Shown one piece after another: positions 53,225 to 63,142 of a stretch of 64,000 bases of DNA. Numbering within the stretch: the stretch's first letter is position 1; each line of letters opens with the position of its first letter. The stretch is taken from positions 310,001 through 374,000 of the forward strand of contig CAMHMZ010000001.1 of assembly GCA_946186375.1 (NCBI GenBank), written 5' to 3'. The DNA comes from an uncultured Clostridia bacterium (lineage in GTDB: Bacteria; Bacillota; Clostridia; Oscillospirales; Oscillospiraceae). The notes beneath the pieces were generated by a model. It saw only the letters and a program-made list of their open reading frames with translations, searched no databases and was not told the DNA's origin. The translations under genes and the position numbers were made by a program.

Positions 53225-53824
53225 ATCTGTCTCCTGTTCATAGAACAGGCTTTTTCTTTGATCTGTAATGGAATAAACTCGGATCCGCGTAAACATATTT
53301 GGATCAGCTTCTTCCGCCTCGTCGCAGTCTAAAACCACGATGACTTTTCCGGGCTTCTTTTTCCCATCGTCAAAATAAGGGAGATAGTTCATCTTATCTT
53401 CCGATATTCCCTTTACAGAGGATGACCCGTGCATTCTGTTATCAAATAAAATTATTTCTTTTTTGCAATTTTTACAGACAGCCTTCATTACTTCGATCCC
53501 GACAAAGTATGGCGCTTCAGGGAACCGCACATGCTTTTTGAACAGACCGAGGATCTTGATATAGGTATAGCGATTGCCGTTTGCATCTATTCCGCCATAA
53601 ACAGCATGCCAGCCGGTCTTGGGCAAACTTTTTTCATATGCATGAACAGATCGTTCTTCTTCTGCTGTATAAGTATTCTTCAACAAGTCAAAGTCCTTAC
53701 AGCCGCAGTTACACTTCAGGCGGAAAGAAACAGTATCTTGTGAAGTGTTTACGTCATAAGCATACTTTTTTAAATGATTCGGAACATACATCACTTCTGC
53801 CCTCTGTTTATAGATCAAGGCCAT
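53222..53824 (-). CDS. Unknown protein of the rlmD island with two Cys pairs
   Basis: 200 residues from ATG 53824. CNCGC near 40 and CKNCKKEIILFD near 117 suggest a zinc ribbon. No signal peptide. Base composition is AT-rich compared with its neighbours. It overlaps the DMP19-like gene by 17 bases. In other genomes such genes often belong to immunity or toxin islands, but here that is inference. Confidence 0.7.
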   Translation of the reverse strand: MALIYKQRAEVMYVPNHLKKYAYDVNTSQDTVSFRLKCNCGCKDFDLLKNTYTAEEERSVHAYEKSLPKTGWHAVYGGIDANGNRYTYIKILGLFKKHVRFPEAPYFVGIEVMKAVCKNCKKEIILFDNRMHGSSSVKGISEDKMNYLPYFDDGKKKPGKVIVVLDCDEAEEADPNMFTRIRVYSITDQRKSLFYEQETD

Positions 53825-54203
53825 TTGCGATTCCTTGTAAATACTCGATTATCTCCTGTTCATATTCATAGAAATAACCATCTGCCGATTCACAAATCTT
53901 CTCTTCATGTTCCGTGCCGTATGAACGAAATGCTTTATTGAGATTGTTATATAGATGAGTTGGCAATATTTCTTTCAAGGCAGAAAGGCTTTTATTGATT
54001 GCTTCCTTTCCTTCTGCGTTTTCCATATTGAAAAACCATCCGCTGTGTCCTTCGCCGTTTACACCGTTCTCATATTCGCACAAAGCAAATGTGTTGTAAT
54101 CGGTTTTCGCAAGTTCCCCAGACGCATACATTTCCCACAGTTTGTTCCATTTCTTTTGATCTTCCGTCAATTCCGGCGGCTCTTTTCTTTCAATAATACT
54201 CAT
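53808..54203 (-). CDS. DMP19-like (DUF4375-type) protein
   Basis: 131 residues. The helical pattern with NALCEYENGV-like centre (ALCEYENGVNGEGHSGWFFN) and AINKSLSALKEILP fits DMP19/DUF4375 proteins, which are frequent in toxin-immunity loci. The assignment is from memory. AT-rich; start ATG 54203 after CGGAGATTTTATGCC. Confidence 0.55.
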   Translation of the reverse strand: MSIIERKEPPELTEDQKKWNKLWEMYASGELAKTDYNTFALCEYENGVNGEGHSGWFFNMENAEGKEAINKSLSALKEILPTHLYNNLNKAFRSYGTEHEEKICESADGYFYEYEQEIIEYLQGIANGLDL

Positions 54204-54242
54204 GGCATAAAATCTCCGTTTACAATCATGAATAATTACATC

Positions 54243-54399
54243 TTAAACTCGCGTCATCAATACCACCGTCTCCACATGCCTTGGAGCTCTCGTATCCGTG
54301 TCCGATATGCGCTGACAGTTCGAGGGAGCAAGTCAAGAGCCTGTGGTCGTTTGCGGAAACATATCTACGAACCGTGAGCGTTCGTGGAAACAAGTCCAC
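54243..54399 (-). pseudogene. Decayed copies of the rlmD 3' end (integration scars)
   Basis: On the minus strand 54278-54243 encodes HVETVVLMTRV and a stop, matching the RlmD C-terminus HVECVVLMSKM. Two more pieces upstream encode VDMFPQT (54368-54345) and VDLFPRT (54399-54379), matching VDMFPRT of rlmD at 55200-55180. These look like tails left by successive integrations at the rlmD 3' end. Confidence 0.6.
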
Positions 54400-54404
54400 T
54401 ATCG

Positions 54405-55127
54405 TTATTCTAAGAGGTTATGAATGATATATTCCACCAAACATTTATGGAGTTCTTCTGCAGAACCACTTTTTTCAGAATCCCAAACAACCTTATTAGC
54501 CTCATTAATTCTTCGCAAAAGGTCTTTATCATCGTGCACCTCATCCGTTAATGGCAACGAAATGTCACTAAAAAGGTGATCCATAATATAACGAAATATG
54601 TGGGTATACTGCGTTACTCCAATACATTGCAATGCATCCAGCATTTCAGGCAATTTATCATCGAATAGGACTTCATCGGCAGCGTCCGATACTTCATTGA
54701 AAAACTGAATACCGCGCGTAAATACTCGCTCTTGCTTCGTCAGTCCAGAGTACAGTTCTTCATTAAAACAAGCCTCATAATAACGCGAATAATCAAAAGA
54801 AGGAAGCTTCACATACGCTCCGTTTTCCAAGACAAAGAACACGTTATAAGGCAGTGATTTAAATCCGCCAGCGCACCGAATTTCAACGAAAATATAGCTT
54901 GAATTATTTAAGGCTGATGAACATATGATACAATTCCGCCTATCACTCTGATAAATAGAATCAAAAAAGTAATAATCGGATTTCGCAATCTCTGTGACGA
55001 GTGTTTTCCCATTTTTTAGGGTTCCCACATATTCTCCATTGATAAAAAGCTTATAAGGAATCAGTGACTCTACTAATGTAGATTTCCGAGTAATTTGAAA
55101 TCTTACTTTTTCCGTTTTATCGTTCAT
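54405..55127 (-). CDS. Unknown AT-rich island protein (240 aa)
   Basis: 240 residues starting at ATG 55127 after GGAGATCTATGT, just past the rlmD stop. The N-terminal 90 residues look beta-rich (YKLFINGEYVGTLKNGK), the rest helical and acidic. No family recognised. It is the only gene between rlmD and the displaced rlmD tail, so it is probably cargo of an integrated element. Confidence 0.7.
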   Translation of the reverse strand: MNDKTEKVRFQITRKSTLVESLIPYKLFINGEYVGTLKNGKTLVTEIAKSDYYFFDSIYQSDRRNCIICSSALNNSSYIFVEIRCAGGFKSLPYNVFFVLENGAYVKLPSFDYSRYYEACFNEELYSGLTKQERVFTRGIQFFNEVSDAADEVLFDDKLPEMLDALQCIGVTQYTHIFRYIMDHLFSDISLPLTDEVHDDKDLLRRINEANKVVWDSEKSGSAEELHKCLVEYIIHNLLE

Positions 55128-55140
55128 ACATAGATCTCCA

Positions 55141-56499
55141 TCACATTTTTGACATTAATACTACGCACTCCACATGATGCGTGCGGGGAAACATGTCGAC
55201 CGCCTCGACTTTTTGGAGACCGTAGCCGAGCGCGCTGAAGCGCAGGATGTCCCGGGAGAGGGTCGCGGGGTCGCAGGAGACATAGACGATCCGCTCGGGG
55301 CTCATGGAGGCAACGGCGCGGACAGCCTCTTCGCTCATGCCCTTGCGCGGCGGATCGACGACGATGACTTCGGGCGCAAGAGCGCGCGCGGAGAAGGATG
55401 AGGCGATCTCGCCCGCGTCGCCGCAGAGGAATTCGACGTTCGTCACGCCGTTGACCAGGGCGTTTTTCCGGGCGTTGGCGACGGCCTCCTCGACGATCTC
55501 GGCGCCGATGACGCGCCCGGCCTGCCGCGCCAGCGCCAGGCTGATCGTTCCCGCCCCGCAGTAGAGCTCCAGGACGAGGCTCTTCTCATCGGCCGCCGCA
55601 TAGTCGCAGGCGATCGTATAGAGCTTTTCGGCCTGGGGCGGATTGACCTGAAAGAAGGCCTGCGGGGCGATCTCAAAACGGGACGAGCAGATCTCGTCCG
55701 TGATCTCGGCCCTGCCCCAGAGTGTATAAAAATCTCCTGCCAGGACGGTGTTCCCGCGGCTGCGGTTTACGTTCAGAACGATCCCGCTCAGTTCCGGGCA
55801 GGCCTCGCGCAGCGCGGAGACAAGCGGCTGCGTATGCTTGCCGAGACCGCCGGCAGAGACGATGCAGACGACGGCGTCCGCAGTTCTGCGCGCCCGGCGG
55901 CAGAAGACATGCCGGATGAGCCCGGCGCCGTCGGTCTCCCGATAGGCCGGGAGGTGATGCTCACGCATATAGCGCACAACGGCGGCAGCCGCCCGCTCGT
56001 TCAGCTCGTTCTGGATGAGACAGGCCTCCACAGGGACAAGCTCATGCGTCCGGCCGCGGTAAAAGCCGAAGCGGGCCTCGCCCTTTTCCTCCTGGACGGC
56101 AAAGATCGCCTTGTTGCGGTAGCGCGTTATTTCATCGCTGCCGTGGATGACAGCGGCCTGCAGGCTCTGCTTGCCGATCCGCCGCAGCGCGTCGTTGACG
56201 CGTTCAAGCTTGAAGCGCAGCTCCTCCTCATAGTTCATGTGCCACAGATCGCAGCCGCCGCAGCGTCCGAAATACGGACAGGCCGGTTCTGTGCGGAAAG
56301 GGGAGGGCCTGAGCAGTTCTATCCCGATAGCATAACTGGCGCCCGCGCTGAGCTTGACAAGGCGGATCCTCCATTGTTCGCCCTTGATCGTGCGCGGCAC
56401 GAAAACCGCGCGCCCGTCCAGACGGCAGACGCCGAGTCCATCGGAGCTGTAGCCCTCGATCTCGACCGTATATTCCTGATTTTTCTTTAATTCCATCAT
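55141..56499 (-). CDS. rlmD: 23S rRNA (uracil-5-)-methyltransferase RlmD/RumA family
   Basis: About 452 residues; starts at 56499 or 56496 are both possible and no clear ribosome binding site is seen. TRAM domain at 1-60, then the Fe-S cysteines in ACPYFGRCGGCDLWH near 75, SAM motif LELYCGAGTISLALA near 300, DPPRKGMSEEA near 375 and the catalytic CDPATLSRD near 400. The last codons (SKM) are AT-rich and unlike the rest, as expected if the tail was replaced by an integrated element. Confidence 0.9.
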   Translation of the reverse strand: MMELKKNQEYTVEIEGYSSDGLGVCRLDGRAVFVPRTIKGEQWRIRLVKLSAGASYAIGIELLRPSPFRTEPACPYFGRCGGCDLWHMNYEEELRFKLERVNDALRRIGKQSLQAAVIHGSDEITRYRNKAIFAVQEEKGEARFGFYRGRTHELVPVEACLIQNELNERAAAAVVRYMREHHLPAYRETDGAGLIRHVFCRRARRTADAVVCIVSAGGLGKHTQPLVSALREACPELSGIVLNVNRSRGNTVLAGDFYTLWGRAEITDEICSSRFEIAPQAFFQVNPPQAEKLYTIACDYAAADEKSLVLELYCGAGTISLALARQAGRVIGAEIVEEAVANARKNALVNGVTNVEFLCGDAGEIASSFSARALAPEVIVVDPPRKGMSEEAVRAVASMSPERIVYVSCDPATLSRDILRFSALGYGLQKVEAVDMFPRTHHVECVVLMSKM

Positions 56500-56600
56500 A
56501 AGCAAATCATACCATATCATGAAGGAAAGTGCAATCTTGCAAAGGGTGTGTATAGAGGCGCGTTTTTGTCATATACTATACTCTGCTAAGGAGGGTGGAT

Positions 56601-56849
56601 ATGAAAAGATTGCTTTCGGCCGTTATGGTCCTGTGTTGCCTGCTGCTCTGCGCCTGCGGGAGTTATCGAATGGACGACGGGATGACAGAGACGCTGCCTC
56701 CCGTGGAGAGCATGGTACCGGATCCCATAGAGAGCATGATGCCGGATCCCGAGGACGGGGTCGTCGAGGACAAGGACGGCGTGATCGAGGACGACGAAGA
56801 GAAAACCGACGTCCATACGCCCGATCCCGGCGCTGCCGTCAGGCCGTGA
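56601..56849 (+). CDS. Small lipoprotein with acidic tail
   Basis: 82 residues from ATG 56601 after AGGAGGGTGGAT. Lipoprotein signal ending LLLCACGS, then a Pro, Asp and Glu-rich region with two MVPDP/MMPDP-type repeats. No domain; function unknown. Confidence 0.7.
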   Translation: MKRLLSAVMVLCCLLLCACGSYRMDDGMTETLPPVESMVPDPIESMMPDPEDGVVEDKDGVIEDDEEKTDVHTPDPGAAVRP

Positions 56850-56944
56850 AAAAAGGGGCTTCTTCGGAAGCCTCTTTTTTCTTGCGTTTTTGGGGAGATG
56901 AGAGTATGATTGTTCACAAGTTAAATTGAAAGGAAGGTCAGGAT

Positions 56945-57487
56945 ATGAGTACCGTACCGACACCGGAGGAAGCGCTGGAGCTTGTCAAGCGCTATAACAA
57001 GGAAGCCTTTCATATCCAGCACGCGGAGACCGTCTCCAAGGTCATGGGCGTTCTGGCTGCGAAATATGATCCCGAGCGGGTCGATTTCTGGCGTGCCGCT
57101 GGCATGCTGCACGATATCGACTTCGAGCTCTACCCGGAGCAGCACTGTGTCAAGGCAAACGAGATCCTGCACGAGCTGGATATCGACGAAGCGCTCATTC
57201 ACGCCGTTGTCAGCCACGGCTACGGGATATGCGCCGACGTTGAGCCCGAGGCGTACATGGAGAAGGTTCTCTTCGCGACCGACGAGCTCACCGGACTGAT
57301 CGGGGCCGCCGCGCTGATGCGCCCGAACGGCTTGAGCGACATGGAGGTCAAGTCCATCAAGAAAAAGTTTAAGGACAAGAAGTTCGCCGCGGGCTGCTCG
57401 CGCGAGGTCATTGTGCGCGGCGCGGAGATGATGGGCGTGGAGCTCGACGAGCTCTTTGCTCTCACGCTGGAGGCCATGCGGGCATGA
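56945..57487 (+). CDS. HD-domain phosphohydrolase
   Basis: 180 residues. HAETV near 26, MLHDIDFE near 56 with the HD pair, and HAVVSHGYG near 87 are metal-binding positions. DELTGLI follows as in the HDIG-type family. Nucleotide or phosphate substrate unknown. Overlaps the next gene by ATGA. Confidence 0.85.
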   Translation: MSTVPTPEEALELVKRYNKEAFHIQHAETVSKVMGVLAAKYDPERVDFWRAAGMLHDIDFELYPEQHCVKANEILHELDIDEALIHAVVSHGYGICADVEPEAYMEKVLFATDELTGLIGAAALMRPNGLSDMEVKSIKKKFKDKKFAAGCSREVIVRGAEMMGVELDELFALTLEAMRA

Positions 57488-58110
57488 TCTCCGTTCTCTG
57501 GGCAGAGGTGTCCGGCCTGTCCACGGAGCGGATCGAGATCCCGCTCACAGCTTACCGGGAAGAGAAGCTTCAACGCATCAGGCCTCAGCTCTCGCGTCAG
57601 CAGTCTCTCGGCGCAGAGTATTTGCTTCACGAGAGCCTGAGGCGTGCAGCCCCTGCGCTGCCATGGCCGCCGAAGCTCCTCTGCACGAAGGAAGGAAAGC
57701 CTTATTTGAAAGAGGGGGGCGTTTTCTTCAGCCTGTCCCACAGCGGCCTATATGCCGCCTGCGTGGTATCGGACGCAGCCGTCGGCCTCGACATCCAGAC
57801 GCCGCAGCCATACAAGAAAGAGATTGCAGAGCGCTTTTTCAGCCCCGAGGAGCGCGCGTATGTTCTTTCCTCACCGGATCCCGGAGAGGCCTTCACCGAG
57901 CTCTGGTGCCGCAAGGAGAGCTTTCTCAAGGCGACGGGACTCGGCTTGAAGCTTTTGCTGCAGGGGGTTCAGACAGCCCCGGGTGGAAGCTTTGCCTGGG
58001 AGGGGCGTCGCTACAGCTGCCAATCCTGTCGCTTACCGGGCTTTCATCTCGCTGTATGCACGGAAAATGAAGAAGTTTCCATACAGATAGAAAAGCTTAC
58101 ACTTATATAA
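57484..58110 (+). CDS. 4'-phosphopantetheinyl transferase
   Basis: 208 residues, Sfp type. FSLSHSGLYAACVVSDAAVGLDIQ near 79-102 contains the metal-binding Asp-Ile-Gln, and ELWCRKESFLKATG near 139 the Lys. It attaches phosphopantetheine to carrier proteins. No synthase is in the window. Confidence 0.88.
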   Translation: MISVLWAEVSGLSTERIEIPLTAYREEKLQRIRPQLSRQQSLGAEYLLHESLRRAAPALPWPPKLLCTKEGKPYLKEGGVFFSLSHSGLYAACVVSDAAVGLDIQTPQPYKKEIAERFFSPEERAYVLSSPDPGEAFTELWCRKESFLKATGLGLKLLLQGVQTAPGGSFAWEGRRYSCQSCRLPGFHLAVCTENEEVSIQIEKLTLI

Positions 58111-58112
58111 AA

Positions 58113-58152
58113 AGCGGCCTGTAAAACCAGAAAAGGTTTTACAGGCCGCTTC
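58113..58152. terminator. Bidirectional terminator between the Sfp-type gene and dapA
   Basis: AGCGGCCTGTAAAACC and GGTTTTACAGGCCGCT around AGAAAA. Confidence 0.88.
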
Positions 58153-58167
58153 ATAAAAGTAGTTCGT

Positions 58168-59058
58168 TCACACATGCAGGCCGACGTCGCGCATCACACT
58201 GCGCAGCGTCTTCAGATGCTCCTCTCCGATCTCAGTCAGCGGCAGGCGCAGCTTTCCGCTGTCAAGCCCCAGAAGCTGCATGGCGGCCTTGACCGGGATG
58301 GGGTTTGTCTCGATAAAGAGAGCGGAAAACAGCGCCGTATAGCGCTGGAAAAGCTCGCTCGCAGCCGGGTAGTCGCCCTGCAGGCACAGCTCGCACAGCT
58401 TCGCGACCTGCCCCGGCAGGAGGTTGCTCGCGACCGAGATAACACCGAGTGCGCCGAGTGCCATCATGGCCACGGTGTTGTCGTCGTTTCCGCTCCATAG
58501 AAAGAGATTTTCTCCGCAGAGGCTGCGCATCTCCGCGATCTGGCTGAAGTTGCCGGAGGCCTCCTTGACGCCGTTGATGTTGGGGTGCTCCGATAAGATC
58601 CGATAGGTCTCCGGCGCGATCCCGATCCCCGTGCGGCTGGGCACGTTGTATAGGATGATCGGAATGTCCACACGATCCGCCACGTATTGAAAATGCTCCA
58701 CCAGCCCGCGCTGACTGGTCTTGTTGTAATAGGGCGTCACCATCAGCACGGCGTCAGCGCCGATGTATTTGGCGTTCTCGGCATTTCGCAGGGCAAGGGC
58801 GGTGTTGTTGCTGCCGATGCCCGCGATGACCTTCATTTTTCCTCGACAGGCATTGACTGAAACGCGGATGAGCTCGCTGTGCTCTTCGCCGCTTAGTGTG
58901 GCAGCTTCGCCCGTCGTCCCGCAGACGACGACCGCGGCGCTGCCGTTTTCATACTGCATCGCCAGATTGGCCTTCAGACGCTCATAATCGATCCCGTGCT
59001 CGTCGAAGGGTGTGATGATGGCGGTGCAGGAGCCTTTGAAAACAGGTGTTTTGACCAT
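58168..59058 (-). CDS. dapA: 4-hydroxy-tetrahydrodipicolinate synthase
   Basis: 296 residues, TIM barrel. GTTGEAATLSGEE near 46, PYYNKTSQRGL near 108 and the Schiff-base Lys in NGVKEASGN near 163. It condenses pyruvate with aspartate semialdehyde, the first step of the Lys and wall branch. Confidence 0.95.
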   Translation of the reverse strand: MVKTPVFKGSCTAIITPFDEHGIDYERLKANLAMQYENGSAAVVVCGTTGEAATLSGEEHSELIRVSVNACRGKMKVIAGIGSNNTALALRNAENAKYIGADAVLMVTPYYNKTSQRGLVEHFQYVADRVDIPIILYNVPSRTGIGIAPETYRILSEHPNINGVKEASGNFSQIAEMRSLCGENLFLWSGNDDNTVAMMALGALGVISVASNLLPGQVAKLCELCLQGDYPAASELFQRYTALFSALFIETNPIPVKAAMQLLGLDSGKLRLPLTEIGEEHLKTLRSVMRDVGLHV

Positions 59059-59214
59059 AGCTGACCTCCTCGGTTCTGTTTACAAAAACAAGTTTATTGT
59101 CATGGCGGCCGCCGTATGACATTCGGCGTTGAAATGCAGACGCTTGTTTGTTATAATACTATGGCTTTACGAATTGCCCGATACGGGTCAAAATGGATTA
59201 TCGGAGAGGAAAGC

Positions 59215-60507
59215 ATGCCGATGCGCAGCCCCTATAAGCCGCTGAAATCACTCATATTGCTTTTTACTGCTGCGCTTCTGCTCCTTTCCTGCGGCGCATC
59301 CGCCGGGGCTGAGGCTCCAGCCGACGCGTTGGAGAAGGGGAGTACACCGGCCGCCTCTCTCGAGCTTGAAACCTACGAGCCCTTTGAAGGCGCCATCTAT
59401 GAGCCGACGCGCATCTCGGTGGAGACGGTGCGGATCGGCCTGCGCTACGGAGAGAATGCCACGGACTACGCGGAATTCGGCTGCAGCGACGAGACCGGCT
59501 TTGCCCTTGGGTATTTTGATGAAGACAGGGTCTTTCATACCGAGGGAAAAACAGAGCTCTCCTGGCTCGCCGTGTCCCGCGAGGAGGAGAAGATCGTGCT
59601 CACGGGCTGGGGCTTCAGCCGCACATACGACGGCAAGCGAGGTCTCGCGTTCCAGGCTCTCGGCGGCGGACCGCTCGCTTTTCAGGGCAATCGTTACCGC
59701 GGCGCGATCGAAGTGACCTGCGGTGCGGACGGGGGACTGACGGTCGTCAACGTCGTAGGGCTCGAGGACTATGTCAAGGGCGTCGTGCCCTATGAGATGA
59801 GCGACGGCTGGCCCTATGAGGCGCTGCGCGCCCAGGCCGTGTGCGCCAGGACCTACGTCGTGTACAATCAGAACAAATATGAAGAATACGGCTTCGATCT
59901 CACCGACGATACGGAAAGCCAGGTCTATCGGGGCATTGATCTTGCGTCAGCGGAGACCGATCGCGCGGTCGATTCCACACGCGGGCTCTATGTCCGCTAT
60001 CGGGGGGAGATCTGCGAGATTTACTATTCGGCAGCCGACGGCGGGCATACGGAGGACGGGATCAACGTTTTCGGTTCGGAGCGTCCGTATCTGGCCGGGA
60101 AAACCGACCCCTTCGAGGACGCCGTCAACTATACGGGCCGCAACTGGGCCGCATACCGCGACGGGGAGGAGCTCGGCTACCGCCTCAGCGCCCGCGGTTT
60201 TGAGATCGGTACGATAGTCGATTTGCAGGCTAAATACTCTGAGCTCGGCAATGTGATCGCCATGACCTATACGGACGAAAACGGGCAGCAATTGACGCTC
60301 ACTGAGCGCGAAGCCTATACCGCCATCGGCCTCAACAACTGTCATTTTACGGTACAGAAAGAGAAGGACGTTTTTGTCTTCTCCGGCAGCGGCTGGGGCC
60401 ACAACTGCGGGATGAGCCAGTGGGGCGCCTACGCCATGGCGGAGCTGTATGGCTATAACTTTGAGGATATCATCAGATTTTACTATACCGGAGCATATGT
60501 GGGATGA
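59215..60507 (+). CDS. SpoIID/LytB-domain lipoprotein
   Basis: About 430 residues from ATG 59215, chosen after GGAGAGGAAAGC. Lipobox LLLLSCG near residue 24. The SpoIID domain is clear: [20 protein letters not shown] near 182, then [12 protein letters not shown] and [20 protein letters not shown] near the end. SpoIID enzymes cut glycan strands in engulfment; this lipoprotein version may act in sporulation or wall work. Confidence 0.86.
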   Translation: MPMRSPYKPLKSLILLFTAALLLLSCGASAGAEAPADALEKGSTPAASLELETYEPFEGAIYEPTRISVETVRIGLRYGENATDYAEFGCSDETGFALGYFDEDRVFHTEGKTELSWLAVSREEEKIVLTGWGFSRTYDGKRGLAFQALGGGPLAFQGNRYRGAIEVTCGADGGLTVVNVVGLEDYVKGVVPYEMSDGWPYEALRAQAVCARTYVVYNQNKYEEYGFDLTDDTESQVYRGIDLASAETDRAVDSTRGLYVRYRGEICEIYYSAADGGHTEDGINVFGSERPYLAGKTDPFEDAVNYTGRNWAAYRDGEELGYRLSARGFEIGTIVDLQAKYSELGNVIAMTYTDENGQQLTLTEREAYTAIGLNNCHFTVQKEKDVFVFSGSGWGHNCGMSQWGAYAMAELYGYNFEDIIRFYYTGAYVG

Positions 60508-61526
60508 AGAGAACGGATTTTTGGTTTGATCTGCCCGAGGAGCTGATCGCTCAGACGCCGCTGCAGCAGCGCGATCACTCCCGGCTGATGCTGCTCGACC
60601 GGCAGAGCGGAGAGGTTGAGCACCGCATGTTTTATGAGCTGCCGGAGCTTCTGCGGGAAGGGGACTGCCTCGTGATGAACGACTCGCGCGTCCTTCCTGC
60701 GAGACTTCTGGGAACAAGAAAAAGCGGCGGAAGCGTTGAGCTCGTTTTGCTGCGCGACCTCGGCGAGGGACGCTGGGAGTGCCTCAGCCGTCCGGGCCGG
60801 AAGACAAAGCCCGGCACGGAGCTCAGCTTCGGCGAGGGCGAGCTGACGGCGACGGTAGAGGAAGTGACGGAAGGCGGAAACCGCATCGTGCGTTTTGCCT
60901 ACGAAGGCATCTTTCTGGAGGTGCTCGAGCGTCTCGGAAAAATGCCGCTGCCGCCCTATATCAAGGCCGAGCTGCAGGATCCGGAGCGCTATCAGACCGT
61001 CTACTCCCGGGAGGTCGGCAGCGCGGCCGCGCCGACGGCCGGTCTGCACTTTACGAAGGAGCTTCTGGATACGATCGCGTCACGCGGCGTCAAGCTTGCC
61101 TATGTGACGCTGCACGTCGGTCTCGGCACCTTCCGACCGGTCAAGGAGGATGAGATCGAGGATCACCCGATGCACGCCGAATTCTGCATCATCCCGGAGG
61201 AGACCGCCCGCATCATCAACGAGACGAAGGCTCAAGGCGGCCGCGTCATCGCCGTGGGGACGACCTCCTGCCGTACGCTGGAGAGCTTTGCCAACGAGGA
61301 CGGCACGCTGTCCGCCCGCTCCGGCTGGACGAACATTTTCATCTATCCCGGCTACCGCTTCAAATGTATCGACGCGCTGATCACGAACTTCCACCTGCCG
61401 GAGAGCACGCTCATCATGCTCGTTTCCGCACTGGCCGGAAGGGAGAACGTCCTGAACGCATACAACAAAGCCGTGGAGGAGCACTACCGCTTCTTTTCCT
61501 TCGGTGATGCGATGTTTATCAGATGA
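60504..61526 (+). CDS. queA: S-adenosylmethionine:tRNA ribosyltransferase-isomerase
   Basis: 340 residues, full length. [16 protein letters not shown] at the start, [12 protein letters not shown] near 177, [17 protein letters not shown] near 290. It adds the epoxycyclopentane part to preQ1 in tRNA. Overlaps the previous gene by four bases and is followed by tgt. Confidence 0.95.
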   Translation: MKRTDFWFDLPEELIAQTPLQQRDHSRLMLLDRQSGEVEHRMFYELPELLREGDCLVMNDSRVLPARLLGTRKSGGSVELVLLRDLGEGRWECLSRPGRKTKPGTELSFGEGELTATVEEVTEGGNRIVRFAYEGIFLEVLERLGKMPLPPYIKAELQDPERYQTVYSREVGSAAAPTAGLHFTKELLDTIASRGVKLAYVTLHVGLGTFRPVKEDEIEDHPMHAEFCIIPEETARIINETKAQGGRVIAVGTTSCRTLESFANEDGTLSARSGWTNIFIYPGYRFKCIDALITNFHLPESTLIMLVSALAGRENVLNAYNKAVEEHYRFFSFGDAMFIR

Positions 61527-61537
61527 GGAGGGCCTAT

Positions 61538-62668
61538 ATGTTTCAGCTTCTCAAACAGGAGGGTCATGCCCGCCGGGGTGAATTCACGACCCCGCACGGT
61601 ACTGTCCAGACGCCTGTCTTCATGAACGTGGGCACGCAGGGCGCCATCAAGGGAGCACTTTCGGCACGCGATCTCAAGGAAATCGGCTGTCAGATCGAGC
61701 TATCCAACACCTATCATCTGCACGTTCGCCCGGGCGACGCCCTCATCAAAGAGCTCGGCGGCCTGCATAAATTCATGACCTGGGACGGCCCCATTCTCAC
61801 AGACAGCGGCGGCTTTCAGATCTTTTCGCTCGCGGAGCTGAGAAAGATCACGGAGGAGGGGGTCCGCTTCAATTCCCATGTGGACGGGCGTCACATCTTC
61901 ATGGGGCCGGAGGAGAGCATGCGCATCCAGTCCAATCTCGGCTCTGATATCGCCATGGCCTTTGACGAATGCGTAAAGATCCCCTCGCCAAAGGACTATG
62001 TACAGCGTTCCTGCGACAGGACCGCCCGCTGGTTGGAGCGCTGCAAGAAAGCACTTGCCGCCTATAACACGGAGGACGACGCAGTCAATCCCGGACAGAT
62101 GCTCTTCGGCATCAACCAGGGCGCGGTCTTTCACGATCTCCGGATCGCCCATATGAAGCAGATCGCAGAGCTTGACCTGCCCGGCTATGCCATCGGCGGC
62201 CTTGCGGTGGGGGAGAGCCATCAGGAGATGTACGACACCATCGAGGCTGTGGAGGAATATATGCCGAAGGACAAGCCCCGCTATCTGATGGGCGTCGGCA
62301 CACCTGGCAACATCATCGAGGGCGTGGCGCGCGGCGTGGACTTCTTCGACTGCGTCATGCCCGCTCGAAACGGCCGCCACGGTCATCTCTTTACCTGGAA
62401 CGGCATCATCAACATCAAGAACGAGAAGTATCTCCGGGACGATACGCCGATCGATCCGAGCTGCGGCTGCCCGGTCTGCCGCCGCTACTCCAAGGCCTAT
62501 CTGCGCCACCTCTTCAAGGCTGAGGAGATGCTCGCCATGCGTCTCGCGGTTGCTCATAACCTCTATTTCTACAACGATCTGGCCAAAAGGATCCGCGAGA
62601 GTCTTGACGAGGGGCGCTTTGGTGCGTTCCGAGACGAATTTTCAAAAAAATTGGATAAGCGGATATGA
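61538..62668 (+). CDS. tgt: Queuine tRNA-ribosyltransferase
   Basis: About 376 residues from ATG 61538 after GAGGAGGG. Catalytic Asp in LTDSGGFQIF near 90 and DCVMPARNGRHG near 270, with zinc site CGCPVCRRYSKAYLRHL near 310. It swaps guanine for preQ1 in tRNA anticodons. The natural partner of queA. Confidence 0.95.
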   Translation: MFQLLKQEGHARRGEFTTPHGTVQTPVFMNVGTQGAIKGALSARDLKEIGCQIELSNTYHLHVRPGDALIKELGGLHKFMTWDGPILTDSGGFQIFSLAELRKITEEGVRFNSHVDGRHIFMGPEESMRIQSNLGSDIAMAFDECVKIPSPKDYVQRSCDRTARWLERCKKALAAYNTEDDAVNPGQMLFGINQGAVFHDLRIAHMKQIAELDLPGYAIGGLAVGESHQEMYDTIEAVEEYMPKDKPRYLMGVGTPGNIIEGVARGVDFFDCVMPARNGRHGHLFTWNGIINIKNEKYLRDDTPIDPSCGCPVCRRYSKAYLRHLFKAEEMLAMRLAVAHNLYFYNDLAKRIRESLDEGRFGAFRDEFSKKLDKRI

Positions 62669-62673
62669 TTGAC

Positions 62674-62702
62674 TTGAATTAAACGTCGTTTCCATGTATA
62701 AT
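62674..62702 (+). promoter_or_regulatory. Promoter of yajC
   Basis: TTGAAT (62674-62679), 17 bases, TATAAT (62697-62702). Confidence 0.65.
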
Positions 62703-62733
62703 ACATTCACATTTACTTTTTGGAGGTAACACC

Positions 62734-63075
62734 ATGACTTTATTCCTCACTGAGGCTGCGGCAACCGGAGCCGGAAGCATGTCCACCATGCTGATCATGA
62801 TGGTGGCCATGATCGCGATTTTCTATTTTCTGATGATCCGGCCTGAGAATAAAAAGAAAAAGAAAATGGAAGAGATGCGCAACTCTCTCACCCTCGGCGA
62901 AGAGATCGTGACGATCGGCGGCATTATCGGCAAGGTCGTACAGGTCACGGAAGACACGATCACCTTTGAGACCAGCGAGGACCGCGTGCGTATCCAGACC
63001 AAGAAATGGGCGATCTCCACGACTGCCAAGATGGAGGCCGCAGAAGCCGCTGCGCAGAAGGGCAAGCGCAAATAA
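62734..63075 (+). CDS. yajC: Preprotein translocase subunit YajC
   Basis: 113 residues. One N-terminal membrane helix ending FYFLMIRPENKKKKKMEEM, then a basic region and the conserved LTLGEEIVTIGGIIGKV. Part of the SecDF-YajC complex. Confidence 0.93.
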   Translation: MTLFLTEAAATGAGSMSTMLIMMVAMIAIFYFLMIRPENKKKKKMEEMRNSLTLGEEIVTIGGIIGKVVQVTEDTITFETSEDRVRIQTKKWAISTTAKMEAAEAAAQKGKRK

Positions 63076-63094
63076 GCACAGGCATGAATGACAT

Positions 63095-63142
63095 CCCCGG
63101 GCAATAAGATGGAACAGATCTTGTTGCTCGGGGGTGTTTTTT
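63095..63142 (+). terminator. Terminator after yajC that touches the next gene
   Basis: CCCCGGGCAA (63095-63104) and TTGCTCGGGG (63124-63133) then TGTTTTTT. The next gene begins directly after the T run. Confidence 0.7.
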
